Positions 1 to 5,252 of a DNA stretch of 7,234 nt are shown here, piece by piece. Source of the stretch: Nitrososphaerales archaeon TH1177 (GTDB lineage Archaea > Thermoproteota > Nitrososphaeria > Nitrososphaerales > Nitrososphaeraceae); the NCBI GenBank assembly GCA_014523515.1, contig JAATVJ010000403.1, forward strand, positions 1 through 7,234, written 5' to 3'. The position numbers were made by a program, and so were the translations under genes. Below the pieces are notes generated by a model. That model searched no databases and was not told where the DNA came from. It saw only the letters and a list, made by a program, of their open reading frames with translations. Each line of letters begins with the position of its first letter. Position 1 is the stretch's first letter.

Positions 1-2
1 AC

Positions 3-140
3 AATGAAGAAAGAGAACATGGTGGTATCAATGGTTATACTCCATTGGAAATGTTCCTTTCTAAAGGAAGATTAAATAATTCCAGTAGTAAAAAGATAAT
101 CAAGCAGATAAAAGAAAGTGTTACCCATGTTGGTAAGTGA
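3..140 (+). CDS. C-terminal end of an IS481/IS3-like DDE transposase (partial)
   Basis: This is the last 45 codons of a gene that begins outside the window. The visible protein starts NEEREHGGINGYTPLEMF and ends with a lysine-rich tail and a TGA stop. The His-Gly-Gly-x-Asn-Gly-x-Thr-Pro-x-Glu pattern is the typical end of the rve integrase core in IS481 and IS3-group transposases, where it follows the last catalytic glutamate. That glutamate and both aspartates would lie left of base 1. Such enzymes cut and join the element's ends during transposition. Repeats of the element end follow the stop directly, which fits an insertion sequence whose transposase gene runs almost to its right end. Whether the gene is intact cannot be seen. 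The family call is fairly secure; the exact IS family is less so. Confidence 0.75.
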   Translation, partial: NEEREHGGINGYTPLEMFLSKGRLNNSSSKKIIKQIKESVTHVGK

Positions 141-150
141 AAGTGTTACC
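114..150 (+). repeat. Repeated 12-mer at the IS end, probable transposase-binding sites
   Basis: The word gaaagtgttacc occurs exactly at 114-125 and again at 139-150, a spacing of 25 bases. The first copy lies inside the last transposase codons and the second just after the stop. The stretch 132-150 also reads as an inverted repeat, ggtaa...ttacc. Repeated terminal and subterminal words are common at IS ends as transposase-binding sites. That role is inferred here. Confidence 0.45.
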
Positions 151-191
151 TATCTATGCAAGTACAACAATTAGGTATGCATAATATATTT

Positions 192-207
192 TCAATTTTC
201 TAATTGA
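192..207 (-). terminator. Short hairpin downstream of the YVTN gene
   Basis: Six paired bases, tcaatt/aattga, flank a four-base loop. The hairpin sits 34 bases beyond the stop codon of the minus-strand YVTN gene and is followed on that strand by an A/T-only stretch. It is a weak stem in a very AT-rich gap, so a terminator role is only a suggestion. Confidence 0.2.
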
Positions 208-240
208 TATTATATTTGATGTAAAACAGTTTTGAGTATT

Positions 241-1869
241 TCAATCTTCTCTATAAAAAGTATTAATTAAATCTGTTATTCTTTTATCGAGGATATTATA
301 ATGAGAATCTGTTATCTTTCCCTTTTTAAATAAATTAGTTATCTCTTTCTGAATATTCTCTAATTGTTTAACTCCTTCTGCTTTATCATTTTTTAAAGCA
401 TTATAAGTATAATCTATTCTATTCATACTTTTGTTGAGATAACTTCTTTCTCTTTTTCTATAATACCAACCTGCAAATATAGAAGTTGATCCTACTATAG
501 CAGCTACCATTCCTATATAAGCTTCAGTTGAAATTGAAGGTTTGAAATTGGCCATCAATAAGTTATTTTCTGTAATATTTAAGGTTATAGGATTTGTATT
601 ATTTGAAATCATATTTGTCATATTTGACCAAAAATCAAATGAATATCCTCTAGAAGCATGAGCAGTACATTTTATTTTACTATTTACAGTATGTAATAAA
701 AAATTTTGTGATTGTAATTTTGAATTGTTGCATTCAATTGTTCCTGAATTTTTAGGATTTATATCTACAGCTAGTCTGACAACAACACTATCAGTTTGTC
801 CACTAATTACTGTGACACCATTCGAAACTGTATTTGTCATATAGATCAAGTTTGTATTAGGATTAATAGATAACCTATTAGCTATAAGTGGAAATGTCAC
901 TTTTATAGGTATATCAAGGATAGGATCATTATTACCACTATTTTCATTAATACTTGATTTAATTGATAATTCTTTTATTTTTTTATTAGTTGCTCCATCT
1001 ATTATAGATAGAGCATTGTCACCATTATGAGAGACATAAACTTTATTTGTTAATGGATTAACTATTGCATCAACAGGATACTTTGCAACTTTTATTTTTG
1101 AGATAACTTTATTGGTTATTCCATCTATTACAGATATAGAATTAGAAAGATAATTTGTAACATAAATCACATTCGTTTTATAATTTATATTGATTGCTGT
1201 AGGCATATTTTCAACTGCAATTTTGTTAATAATCTTATTTGTTTTTCCATCTAAAACAGATAATGTATTATTTATAAGATTCGAAATGTAAACTAGATTT
1301 GTTAATGGATTAACTGCTACACCATAAACAAGTTCATTCAATTTTATAGTCTCTGTAACTTTGTTATCTATACTATCTATAATTGATAAAGATTTGGAAT
1401 CAAGGTTAGTAACATATACCATATTAAGTGATGGATTTATTGATATTCCAACTGGAGAATCCCCAACATTGATATTTGATAGTCTTTGATTTGTAGAACC
1501 ATCAATAACAGAGACAGTATTTGACTCTCTATTGGTGATATAAATGCGATTATTAAAAGGATTTACTTCTAAATCATATGGAAAATTATCTACTTTAATT
1601 GTGCTTTCAATGATATCGGTACTACCATCGATTACTGAAATAGAGTTAGAAAATTGATTGGCAACGTATAATTTGTTAGTAACTGAGTTTACTCCTATTC
1701 CAATTGGATAGCTACCTACAGGCAAAACTGATTTGCCGAAACTATCAGGAATAACCTTTTGTTCTTCAATTTGTGGATAAATAAATGATATCGGCATCTG
1801 AAGTATCAATAATATTACAAATAAGATAAAATAATGCAATGTAAATCTTTGAATTAAGCCCCCCAACAA
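241..1869 (-). CDS. Membrane-anchored YVTN-type beta-propeller surface protein
   Basis: A 542-residue protein. Residues 10-30 are a hydrophobic signal peptide or anchor. Residues 51-302 are six consecutive repeats of exactly 42 residues, each with a core like NPxTNxVYVTN...NSISVIDGxTNKV, the hallmark of YVTN beta-propeller repeats. After an insertion at about 303-330 a seventh repeat (331-367) completes a probable seven-blade ring. Residues 368-443 resemble InlB/bacterial-repeat modules (GYSFDFW), with Cys380 and Cys401 able to pair. A membrane helix at about 449-469 is followed by a basic stretch and a roughly 70-residue cytoplasmic tail whose end (LENIQKEITNLFKKGKIT) recalls SHOCT oligomerisation helices. 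Most of the protein therefore faces outside, with a likely adhesive or binding role; its ligand is unknown. The start is TTG: no ATG or GTG lies in frame after the upstream TAG at 1879-1881, and the next ATG would remove the signal peptide. Confidence 0.85.
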   Translation of the reverse strand: MLGGLIQRFTLHYFILFVILLILQMPISFIYPQIEEQKVIPDSFGKSVLPVGSYPIGIGVNSVTNKLYVANQFSNSISVIDGSTDIIESTIKVDNFPYDLEVNPFNNRIYITNRESNTVSVIDGSTNQRLSNINVGDSPVGISINPSLNMVYVTNLDSKSLSIIDSIDNKVTETIKLNELVYGVAVNPLTNLVYISNLINNTLSVLDGKTNKIINKIAVENMPTAININYKTNVIYVTNYLSNSISVIDGITNKVISKIKVAKYPVDAIVNPLTNKVYVSHNGDNALSIIDGATNKKIKELSIKSSINENSGNNDPILDIPIKVTFPLIANRLSINPNTNLIYMTNTVSNGVTVISGQTDSVVVRLAVDINPKNSGTIECNNSKLQSQNFLLHTVNSKIKCTAHASRGYSFDFWSNMTNMISNNTNPITLNITENNLLMANFKPSISTEAYIGMVAAIVGSTSIFAGWYYRKRERSYLNKSMNRIDYTYNALKNDKAEGVKQLENIQKEITNLFKKGKITDSHYNILDKRITDLINTFYRED

Positions 1870-1899
1870 ATTATCATTCTATCTGTAATGGTATAAAAA

Positions 1900-1907
1900 T
1901 AATATTT
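1900..1907 (-). promoter_or_regulatory. Candidate TATA box of the YVTN gene
   Basis: On the minus strand the bases read aaatatta, centred about 34 bases before the TTG start codon. This would make the transcript leaderless or nearly so. It touches the edge of the 52-bp tandem repeat. The AT-rich background makes such matches frequent. Confidence 0.35.
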
Positions 1908-2013
1908 ATTCAAACAGCTATTAAATAACTATCATTTCTACAACGATTAGTTAAAATTTATTCAAACATCTATTAAATAACTATCATTTCTACAACGATT
2001 AGTTAAAATTTAT
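1904..2013. repeat. 52-bp tandem duplication in a divergent promoter region
   Basis: Two 52-base copies, 1904-1955 and 1956-2007, differ at one base (caaacaGcta against caaacaTcta). The first six bases of a third copy follow at 2008-2013. Each copy contains an imperfect inverted repeat, taacta...tagtta (1926-1931/1948-1953 and 1978-1983/2000-2005). The pair lies between the start codons of two divergent genes, and each end merges with a TATA-like sequence. Duplicated operators are one possible reading; a recent replication-slippage event is another. Confidence 0.9.
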
Positions 2014-2040
2014 ATAAAAGGATTATAATGTTTTATAAAA
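2009..2040 (+). promoter_or_regulatory. Candidate TATA boxes for the acidic membrane protein gene
   Basis: Two candidates are visible. The box tttatata at 2009-2016 is preceded by an agttaaa BRE-like stretch from repeat copy 2 and would give a leader of about 20 bases. The box ttttataaaa at 2031-2040 is centred 26 bases before the ATG and would give a leaderless transcript. The first is the better match to the archaeal consensus. Confidence 0.45.
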
Positions 2041-2060
2041 AGAATAAGTATTATAGTTGA

Positions 2061-2546
2061 ATGGACAATCTTACTAAAATGAACAATTTTTCGTTTGTCT
2101 CCTTCATAATAATAGGATTATTTGTTTATGCAACTTATAATTTATATCAATCATTTTCAGTTGAAGAGAATGATTCTTCTCAATTAAACAATAATAAAGA
2201 ATCAGATAATGATTTTTTTAATAGTCTAAGCAGAACACTTCCTGATATTGATGAAGATCCATCTGACGAAAATGAGGAATTAGATAAGGAAGGAGTAATA
2301 TTTGACAATTTTAATACAGAAGAATCCAATAATGAAGAAGGTAGTAATATGAAAACAGAATCTAATGAACAAGAAATTAGAGATAGCTTAACAGAGTCTT
2401 TGAATAATGGATTTAGTAATGGTAATAATCAAGAAACAGAGATTATTGATGAAAAAGGTAATAGCGATGATATAGAACAGTCATCTAGTAATGAAGATAA
2501 TGACAATGAAGATAATGAGAACATGGATAATATTGAAAGTAGATAA
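2061..2546 (+). CDS. Single-pass membrane protein with an acidic, Asn/Ser-rich disordered tail
   Basis: A 161-residue protein of unknown function. Residues 11-31 form one hydrophobic helix after a short N-terminus containing one lysine. The remaining 130 residues are low in complexity, with 41 Asp/Glu against 7 Lys/Arg and many Asn, Ser and Gln. No globular motif can be seen. The end contains short near-repeats (NEDNDNEDNEN), reflected in DNA as repeated aatgaagataatga. As a signal-anchor protein it would expose the acidic tail on the outside, where it could bind cations or keep the surface hydrated; this is inference. It diverges from the YVTN surface-protein gene across a duplicated 52-bp element, so the two may be co-regulated cell-envelope genes. 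The ATG at 2061 puts the helix close to the N-terminus and fits the candidate promoters. Met7 is an alternative start. Confidence 0.7.
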   Translation: MDNLTKMNNFSFVSFIIIGLFVYATYNLYQSFSVEENDSSQLNNNKESDNDFFNSLSRTLPDIDEDPSDENEELDKEGVIFDNFNTEESNNEEGSNMKTESNEQEIRDSLTESLNNGFSNGNNQETEIIDEKGNSDDIEQSSSNEDNDNEDNENMDNIESR

Positions 2547-2611
2547 GTTATTATTCTCTAAAAGTATAGTGAAAAGAATTAATTAAATGAGTCTGGGAAA
2601 GTAAAAGAAAT

Positions 2612-2725
2612 TTGATAAAGAATTTGAATAGACCAGATCATCGCCCCACAAATCTACAAGAAAAAGACAAAGATTTACAAAATCTATTACGATCTGGCAA
2701 GAAATTAATAAATTATACAGAATAA
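2612..2725 (+). pseudogene. Small open frame, probable remnant of a broken gene
   Basis: This 37-codon frame starts at TTG and reads roughly LIKNLNRPDH...NLLRSGKKLINYTE. It has a mixed, coding-like composition with Arg, Pro, Asp and Gly residues that stands out in this AT-rich gap. No ATG or GTG opens it. An ATG at 2587 in another frame gives MSLGK and stops, as expected if one base was lost or gained between the two. After the TAA the same frame continues for 13 sense codons (ADKQEIITSIYTM). A small decayed gene with a frameshift and a nonsense change explains this best; a genuine 37-residue protein is the alternative. I do not recognise the sequence. Confidence 0.3.
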
Positions 2726-2750
2726 GCAGATAAACAAGAAATAATTACCT

Positions 2751-2760
2751 CTATATATAC
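2751..2760 (+). promoter_or_regulatory. TATA box of the 109-residue protein gene
   Basis: The box ctatatatac is centred about 31 bases before the ATG at 2787. This spacing would place the transcription start within a few bases of the start codon, so the mRNA is probably leaderless. Confidence 0.5.
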
Positions 2761-2786
2761 TATGTAGTCTATTTATTATTACGGCA

Positions 2787-3116
2787 ATGAAGGGGATTAG
2801 TCACAATGCTAATGGAGATTATAAAATAACACTAATCGAGAATGATTCCAATTTAGAACTATCTCTTCTACCATCACAACAACAATCATCAACATCATCA
2901 ATAAAAATAGCAACATGGAAAGACGAAAGATTAGAACATCTAAATATTCCAAAAGGCTTAGTTGAAGTATTACAGATCAATGATTTTACAGTCGAAAAAA
3001 TATTAGAAGGAGGACCCTCACAAATTGCAGAAAAGTTGGGAATAGATAATTACGTTGCACAAATAATATTTAATGAGACAACAAAAGAAAAGCAATTAAT
3101 TAGTTATAATGAATAA
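2787..3116 (+). CDS. Small protein with a C-terminal helix-hairpin-helix-like domain
   Basis: A 109-residue soluble protein. Residues 1-28 look like short beta strands, 29-40 are a Gln/Ser-rich linker (QQQSSTSSIK), and 53-98 are helical. The helical part reads GLVEVLQINDFTVEKILEGG, followed by PSQIAEKLGIDNYVAQII. This matches the rhythm of helix-hairpin-helix/SAM-like domains such as the N-terminal domain of RadA: 'Leu...Phe-Thr-Val-Glu...Ile...Gly...Ile-Ala-x-x-Leu-Gly-Ile...Ala-x-x-Ile'. Such domains bind DNA non-specifically or mediate protein contacts. No nuclease or ATPase motif accompanies it, so it may be an accessory nucleic-acid-binding protein. In-frame codons upstream reach a TAA without another start, and a TATA box lies 31 bases before the ATG, so this start is well supported. 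The domain call rests on pattern only. Confidence 0.7.
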   Translation: MKGISHNANGDYKITLIENDSNLELSLLPSQQQSSTSSIKIATWKDERLEHLNIPKGLVEVLQINDFTVEKILEGGPSQIAEKLGIDNYVAQIIFNETTKEKQLISYNE

Positions 3117-3192
3117 TATCCAGAAGTCAAGAATTATTACTAGTTAGAACTCTAGAAAGAACAATTTTTTATTTTACCAAATGTATTAATAT

Positions 3193-3216
3193 ATACAGAA
3201 ATTCTTATTTCTGTAT
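3193..3216. repeat. Perfect 10-bp inverted repeat
   Basis: The arms atacagaaat (3193-3202) and atttctgtat (3207-3216) are exact reverse complements around a four-base loop. It lies 77 bases after the stop of the 109-residue protein gene and 16 bases before a second hairpin. It could be a 3'-UTR hairpin, part of a small RNA, or an operator. No start codon lies close enough on the plus strand to favour the operator reading. Confidence 0.6.
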
Positions 3217-3232
3217 GCAAAATAATATTGGG

Positions 3233-3281
3233 TGAGTGTTAGAGGATCCTCTTCATTCCTTTAGCACTCAATTTCTTTTTT
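3233..3281 (+). terminator. Stable hairpin followed by a T tract: plus-strand terminator or 3' end of a small RNA
   Basis: Fourteen pairs join 3233-3246 (tgagtgttagagga) to 3257-3270 (tcctttagcactca) around a 10-base loop, and atttctttttt follows. Two of the pairs are G-U wobbles when transcribed from the plus strand and would be A-C mismatches on the minus strand. Together with the T tract, this indicates a plus-strand RNA structure. It ends 165 bases after the 109-residue protein gene, so that mRNA would have a long 3' end with two hairpins, or a separate small RNA ends here. Confidence 0.55.
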
Positions 3282-3498
3282 AATATCATTACCTATTGAT
3301 AAAAAAAATAGATTTTTTGGTATATCCAAAATATAGAAAAATAGTAATGTAAAATTATTTTTAAGCTAAAGCTACACAGCAGATCCAGCGATATGCTTTT
3401 CAATTAGCATCAAAAAAAGACAATGAAGTTTAGGAAATGGTATACTGAACTAATCACTGACAGAATATCTATTAGACAGTTTTTTACATCTATTTTTC
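3282..3498. other. Intergenic stretch without a supported gene
   Basis: This is the rest of the 421-base gap between the helix-hairpin-helix gene and the secreted-protein gene. It holds A/T-rich sequence and one short codon-like run at 3365-3433 (translating to AKATQQIQRYAF and so on) that has no start codon. I see no tRNA-like fold, direct repeat or further strong hairpin in it. Confidence 0.5.
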
Positions 3499-3511
3499 AC
3501 TATATTTATTA
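3499..3511 (+). promoter_or_regulatory. TATA box of the secreted-protein gene
   Basis: The bases actatatttatta include a good archaeal TATA element centred about 33 bases before the ATG at 3538. This predicts a transcription start only a few bases upstream of the start codon. Confidence 0.5.
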
Positions 3512-3537
3512 ACTTTTATGATAGAAGGGCATATCAA

Positions 3538-4074
3538 ATGAAAGTTCTATATTATAATTTAGTAGTGTTAGCGACAATAATGATAGTACCTTTATTGATG
3601 TTTTCTTCCACAGATGATGAGTTAGTATATGCACAACAAGAAGAAAATCAAACTGATTTTATTGATATACAAGAAAGGATGAATCTAACTTTGGGTAAGC
3701 CCATATATACAGAAATATTTACAGTGCCAAAATCTCAAGATGATAATTTAACTAGTTCTGTATATTCATTTTCAGGTAATGGAAATCTAAATGGTATGAA
3801 AGTATCAGCTACTGGAAATGGTCTTATGGTACCAAGAGAAGATGGTACTAGTTCCATTACTGACGGTAGAGCACTTTTTACTTCTGAAAATGGTAGTGCA
3901 AGTTATTCTTTTGGTGCAATAATAGACATTGAAAACAATGTAACAAGGCACCTAGGTGCAGCATTTTTTGACGCCAATGCAACAGGAAATCTGGAAATTC
4001 TCAAGAGTATTGTAGGAGTTTATAAAGCGCTAATTGGTGAAAAAGGAATCTTTGCTATGTGGCAGTTAAAATGA
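3538..4074 (+). CDS. Secreted beta-rich protein of unknown function
   Basis: A 178-residue protein with a classic secretion signal: Lys2, a hydrophobic core at about 6-22, and a likely cleavage after Ala32 (LVYA-QQEE), a signal end often seen in Nitrososphaeria secreted proteins. The mature part (about 146 residues) alternates short strands and Gly/Asn/Asp turns: GNGNLNGMKVSATGNG, then DGTSSITDGRALFTSENGSA, then GAAFFDANATGNL, ending in AMWQLK. This pattern resembles small beta-barrels of the calycin or allene-oxide-cyclase-like kind, but the match is impressionistic. Six N-glycosylation sequons (Asn37, 49, 70, 118, 134, 147) suit an archaeal extracellular protein. There is no cysteine, C-terminal membrane helix or sorting signal, so it is probably released or held by other wall components. 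The ATG is supported by the nearby TATA box. Function is unknown. Confidence 0.75.
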   Translation: MKVLYYNLVVLATIMIVPLLMFSSTDDELVYAQQEENQTDFIDIQERMNLTLGKPIYTEIFTVPKSQDDNLTSSVYSFSGNGNLNGMKVSATGNGLMVPREDGTSSITDGRALFTSENGSASYSFGAIIDIENNVTRHLGAAFFDANATGNLEILKSIVGVYKALIGEKGIFAMWQLK

Positions 4075-4110
4075 TTAAGTTATAACTTTTTTTATAACAA
4101 TAAAAATATG

Positions 4111-4128
4111 TTATTTGATATCAAATAA
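4111..4128. promoter_or_regulatory. Perfect 18-bp palindrome, operator-like
   Basis: The sequence ttatttgatatcaaataa is its own reverse complement with no spacer. It begins 37 bases after the stop of the secreted-protein gene. Spacer-free palindromes of this size are typical binding sites for dimeric regulators, but no active promoter is evident beside it. In an AT-rich gap some palindromes arise by chance. Confidence 0.35.
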
Positions 4129-4199
4129 TCCAAAAGAGATTATACATAACCCATTATTAAATAAACATGATACGAAATATAAGAATTTAATATAATAAC

Positions 4200-4228
4200 A
4201 AAAAAGTCTAAATAAAAGACATTTTTTT
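4200..4228. terminator. Bidirectional terminator-like hairpin
   Basis: The core gtct (4206-4209)/agac (4217-4220) is extended, past one bulged A, by aaaaaa (4200-4205) pairing with a T run (4222-4228). Both strands therefore end the stem with a T tract. It lies between the plus-strand secreted-protein gene and the minus-strand gene remnant, where convergent transcripts would need to stop. Confidence 0.45.
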
Positions 4229-4263
4229 CTTTTTATTATATGTTCCTAAGAATGTTTATTCTT

Positions 4264-4535
4264 TTATGATGTAGCAATTTCATGATTATCTGCAATTCCT
4301 GTTGAAATTTGGCTTATATCCGAGTATAATATGTATCTTCATTATGTTTAATTTTTCTCTTCATTAAATTTTGTAGTATAGCTTTACATTCCTGAATAAT
4401 GTCTGAGCGTTCTACATTTATTCCTAATTCAGATAAATTTTTTTTGTTGAAACTATCAATATGGAAGTTCAAGGAATCTTTATCTTTGATCGAAACAGCC
4501 AGTTTAGGATGTAATTTAAGGGATATGAGATAATG
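4264..4535 (-). pseudogene. Frameshifted remnant of an unidentified gene
   Basis: The minus strand is open for 73 codons from 4535 to a TAA at 4314-4316. Its coding-like content includes KLAVSIKDKDSLNFHIDSF, then SELGINVERSDIIQECKAIL and NEDTYYTRI. At the end of this frame a second frame takes over without a gap and reads DISQISTGIADNHEIATS to a TAA at 4264-4266. Adding one G at the CGG near 4320 would fuse them as TYYTRDISQIS and so on. At the front, a TAG precedes the first codon and no ATG or GTG is available; the earliest plausible start is TTG at 4472. A decayed gene lacking its 5' end and carrying a one-base loss fits best. A sequencing error is possible at the frameshift. I do not recognise the family; it may be a short soluble helical protein. 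Confidence 0.45.
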
Positions 4536-4724
4536 CTAAAATCAAAAAAAATCAAGAAATAATGAATTGCAAAGATGGTGAATAACCGTAGCTTCAACAA
4601 AGTTTTTTATATATAGACTAATAGTATTAAAATTTCAAAACCAAATTTTGAAAGAATAAATTGTTAAGATTATTATTTAATGGAATTTTATTTTAGAAGA
4701 ATAATTTAACCATCACTTAAATTA

Positions 4725-4743
4725 CTCGAAGAAATGCTTCGAG
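4725..4743. repeat. Perfect 7-bp hairpin, first of the hairpin series
   Basis: The arms ctcgaag (4725-4731) and cttcgag (4737-4743) close a five-base loop, aaatg. A weaker outer pairing, tcact upstream with agtga downstream, could extend it. The sequence then runs into gtgaacacttttt, a short T tract on the plus strand. It could be a terminator or the start of a structured RNA. It does not contain the GCCATAGCC word of the hairpins that follow. Confidence 0.45.
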
Positions 4744-4814
4744 CCCTGAGGAGTGAACACTTTTTACAATACTAGCCCAGCTAAAAATATATCAAATTAC
4801 ATAAATTTGTAAAA

Positions 4815-4861
4815 GCCATAGCCTATGAGTACAACTATTGATTGGCAAATGAGGTTATGGC
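4815..4861 (+). ncRNA. Hairpin H2 with GCCATAGCC arms, candidate structured RNA
   Basis: The arm gccatagcc (4815-4823) pairs with ggttatggc (4853-4861). The single non-Watson-Crick position is a G-U pair on the plus strand. The 29-base loop can form a further contact, acaact with agttgt just beyond the stem. The left arm and its lead-in (taaaagccatagcc) recur exactly in the next hairpin. Being an RNA is an inference from pairing and composition only. Confidence 0.35.
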
Positions 4862-4929
4862 AGTTGTTGACAACTATCTATTAATATGTTTTATAATTAG
4901 ATGATAATAAAATAATTAAAAATTTAAAA

Positions 4930-5006
4930 GATAATGATATAAAAGCCATAGCCCTCTATCATTATCATAATTCGGATCAGATTTAGACAGATAGAAGGCC
5001 ATGGCT
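4930..5006 (-). ncRNA. Hairpin H3 with two mutually exclusive stems, candidate structured RNA
   Basis: A 17-position stem joins 4944-4960 (agccatagccctctatc) to 4990-5006 (gatagaaggccatggct) around a 29-base loop. Two positions do not pair on the plus strand (A-C and C-A), but both become G-U pairs on the minus strand, giving a fully paired RNA there. A second, perfect 10-bp stem joins 4930-4939 (gataatgata) to 4957-4966 (tatcattatc). It reuses four bases of the first stem, so both cannot form completely at once. Alternative stems of this kind are seen in RNA switches and attenuators. No coding gene follows closely on the minus strand. Confidence 0.35.
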
Positions 5007-5129
5007 AACTTCGGAAATTGCCTTTTATGCCAAGAGCAATATTCTTTTAATTATAATATATATTTAAAAATCGGTAAACAATGTTAATTGCTGATATTAT
5101 TGTTGTTGTTATATTGTTATTATAATATT

Positions 5130-5187
5130 GTCATAGCCTGAACTGGACATATATAGTAGGATTATAGAAAACGGTTCAGACTATGAC
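5130..5187 (-). ncRNA. Hairpin H4 with GTCATAGCC arms, candidate structured RNA
   Basis: The arm gtcatagcctgaac (5130-5143) pairs with gttcagactatgac (5174-5187) over 14 positions around a 30-base loop. The only exception is C-A on the plus strand, which becomes G-U on the minus strand. The first nine bases of the arm are a variant of the word shared by H2 and H3. An ATT/GTT-rich low-complexity tract precedes it. Confidence 0.35.
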
Positions 5188-5210
5188 CAGTAGTAGGTTG
5201 GCCTTAGTTA

Positions 5211-5252
5211 GTTGATCTCAGAGATAAGATCAACAAGATAACCTCTCTGAGA
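5211..5252. ncRNA. Hairpin H5 with overlapping stems, possible pseudoknot or switch
   Basis: Stem A is perfect: gttgatct (5211-5218) with agatcaac (5227-5234) around the loop cagagata. Stem B is also perfect: tctcagaga (5216-5224) with tctctgaga (5244-5252). B uses the loop of A and three bases of its 5' arm. Either the two alternate, or the loop bases cagaga pair downstream while A stays formed, which would be an H-type pseudoknot. The strand of origin cannot be told, because both stems are perfect. Confidence 0.35.

Larger units (their letters stand above)
1..150 (+). mobile_element. Right end of an insertion sequence (IS481/IS3-like)
   Basis: The segment combines a transposase C-terminus with a repeated 12-mer just after its stop codon. 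The probable outer edge is near base 150, where the second 12-mer ends. The left end and the target duplication are outside the window, so the boundary is an estimate. It lies about 90 bases downstream of the end of the minus-strand YVTN gene and does not interrupt it. Confidence 0.5.

Noticed and set aside
3365..3433. Short coding-like run (AKATQQIQRYAFQLASKK...) ending in TAG
   Set aside because: Twenty-two codons after a TAA with no start codon and no continuation in another frame. It could be a trace of a lost gene but is too short to claim.
4725..4780. tRNA or C/D-box RNA around the ctcgaag hairpin
   Set aside because: No cloverleaf, no T-arm consensus, and no properly placed C (RTGATGA) and D (CTGA) box pair could be found.
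4826..4885. Mini-frame MSTTIDWQMRLWQLLTTIY within H2
   Set aside because: Nineteen codons overlapping a hairpin, with no promoter of its own. The pairing explains the sequence better than coding does.
4916..5002. Minus-strand mini-frame MAFYLSKSDPNYDNDRG... within H3
   Set aside because: It is 28 codons long and its composition follows from the inverted repeat. A small peptide cannot be excluded but is not supported.
5091..5130. ATT/GTT-rich tract as a microsatellite
   Set aside because: The tract is irregular with no constant unit, consistent with AT-rich low complexity.
4815..5252. CRISPR array
   Set aside because: The repeated word is short, variable and arranged as inverted pairs with unequal spacing between units, and no cas genes are nearby.
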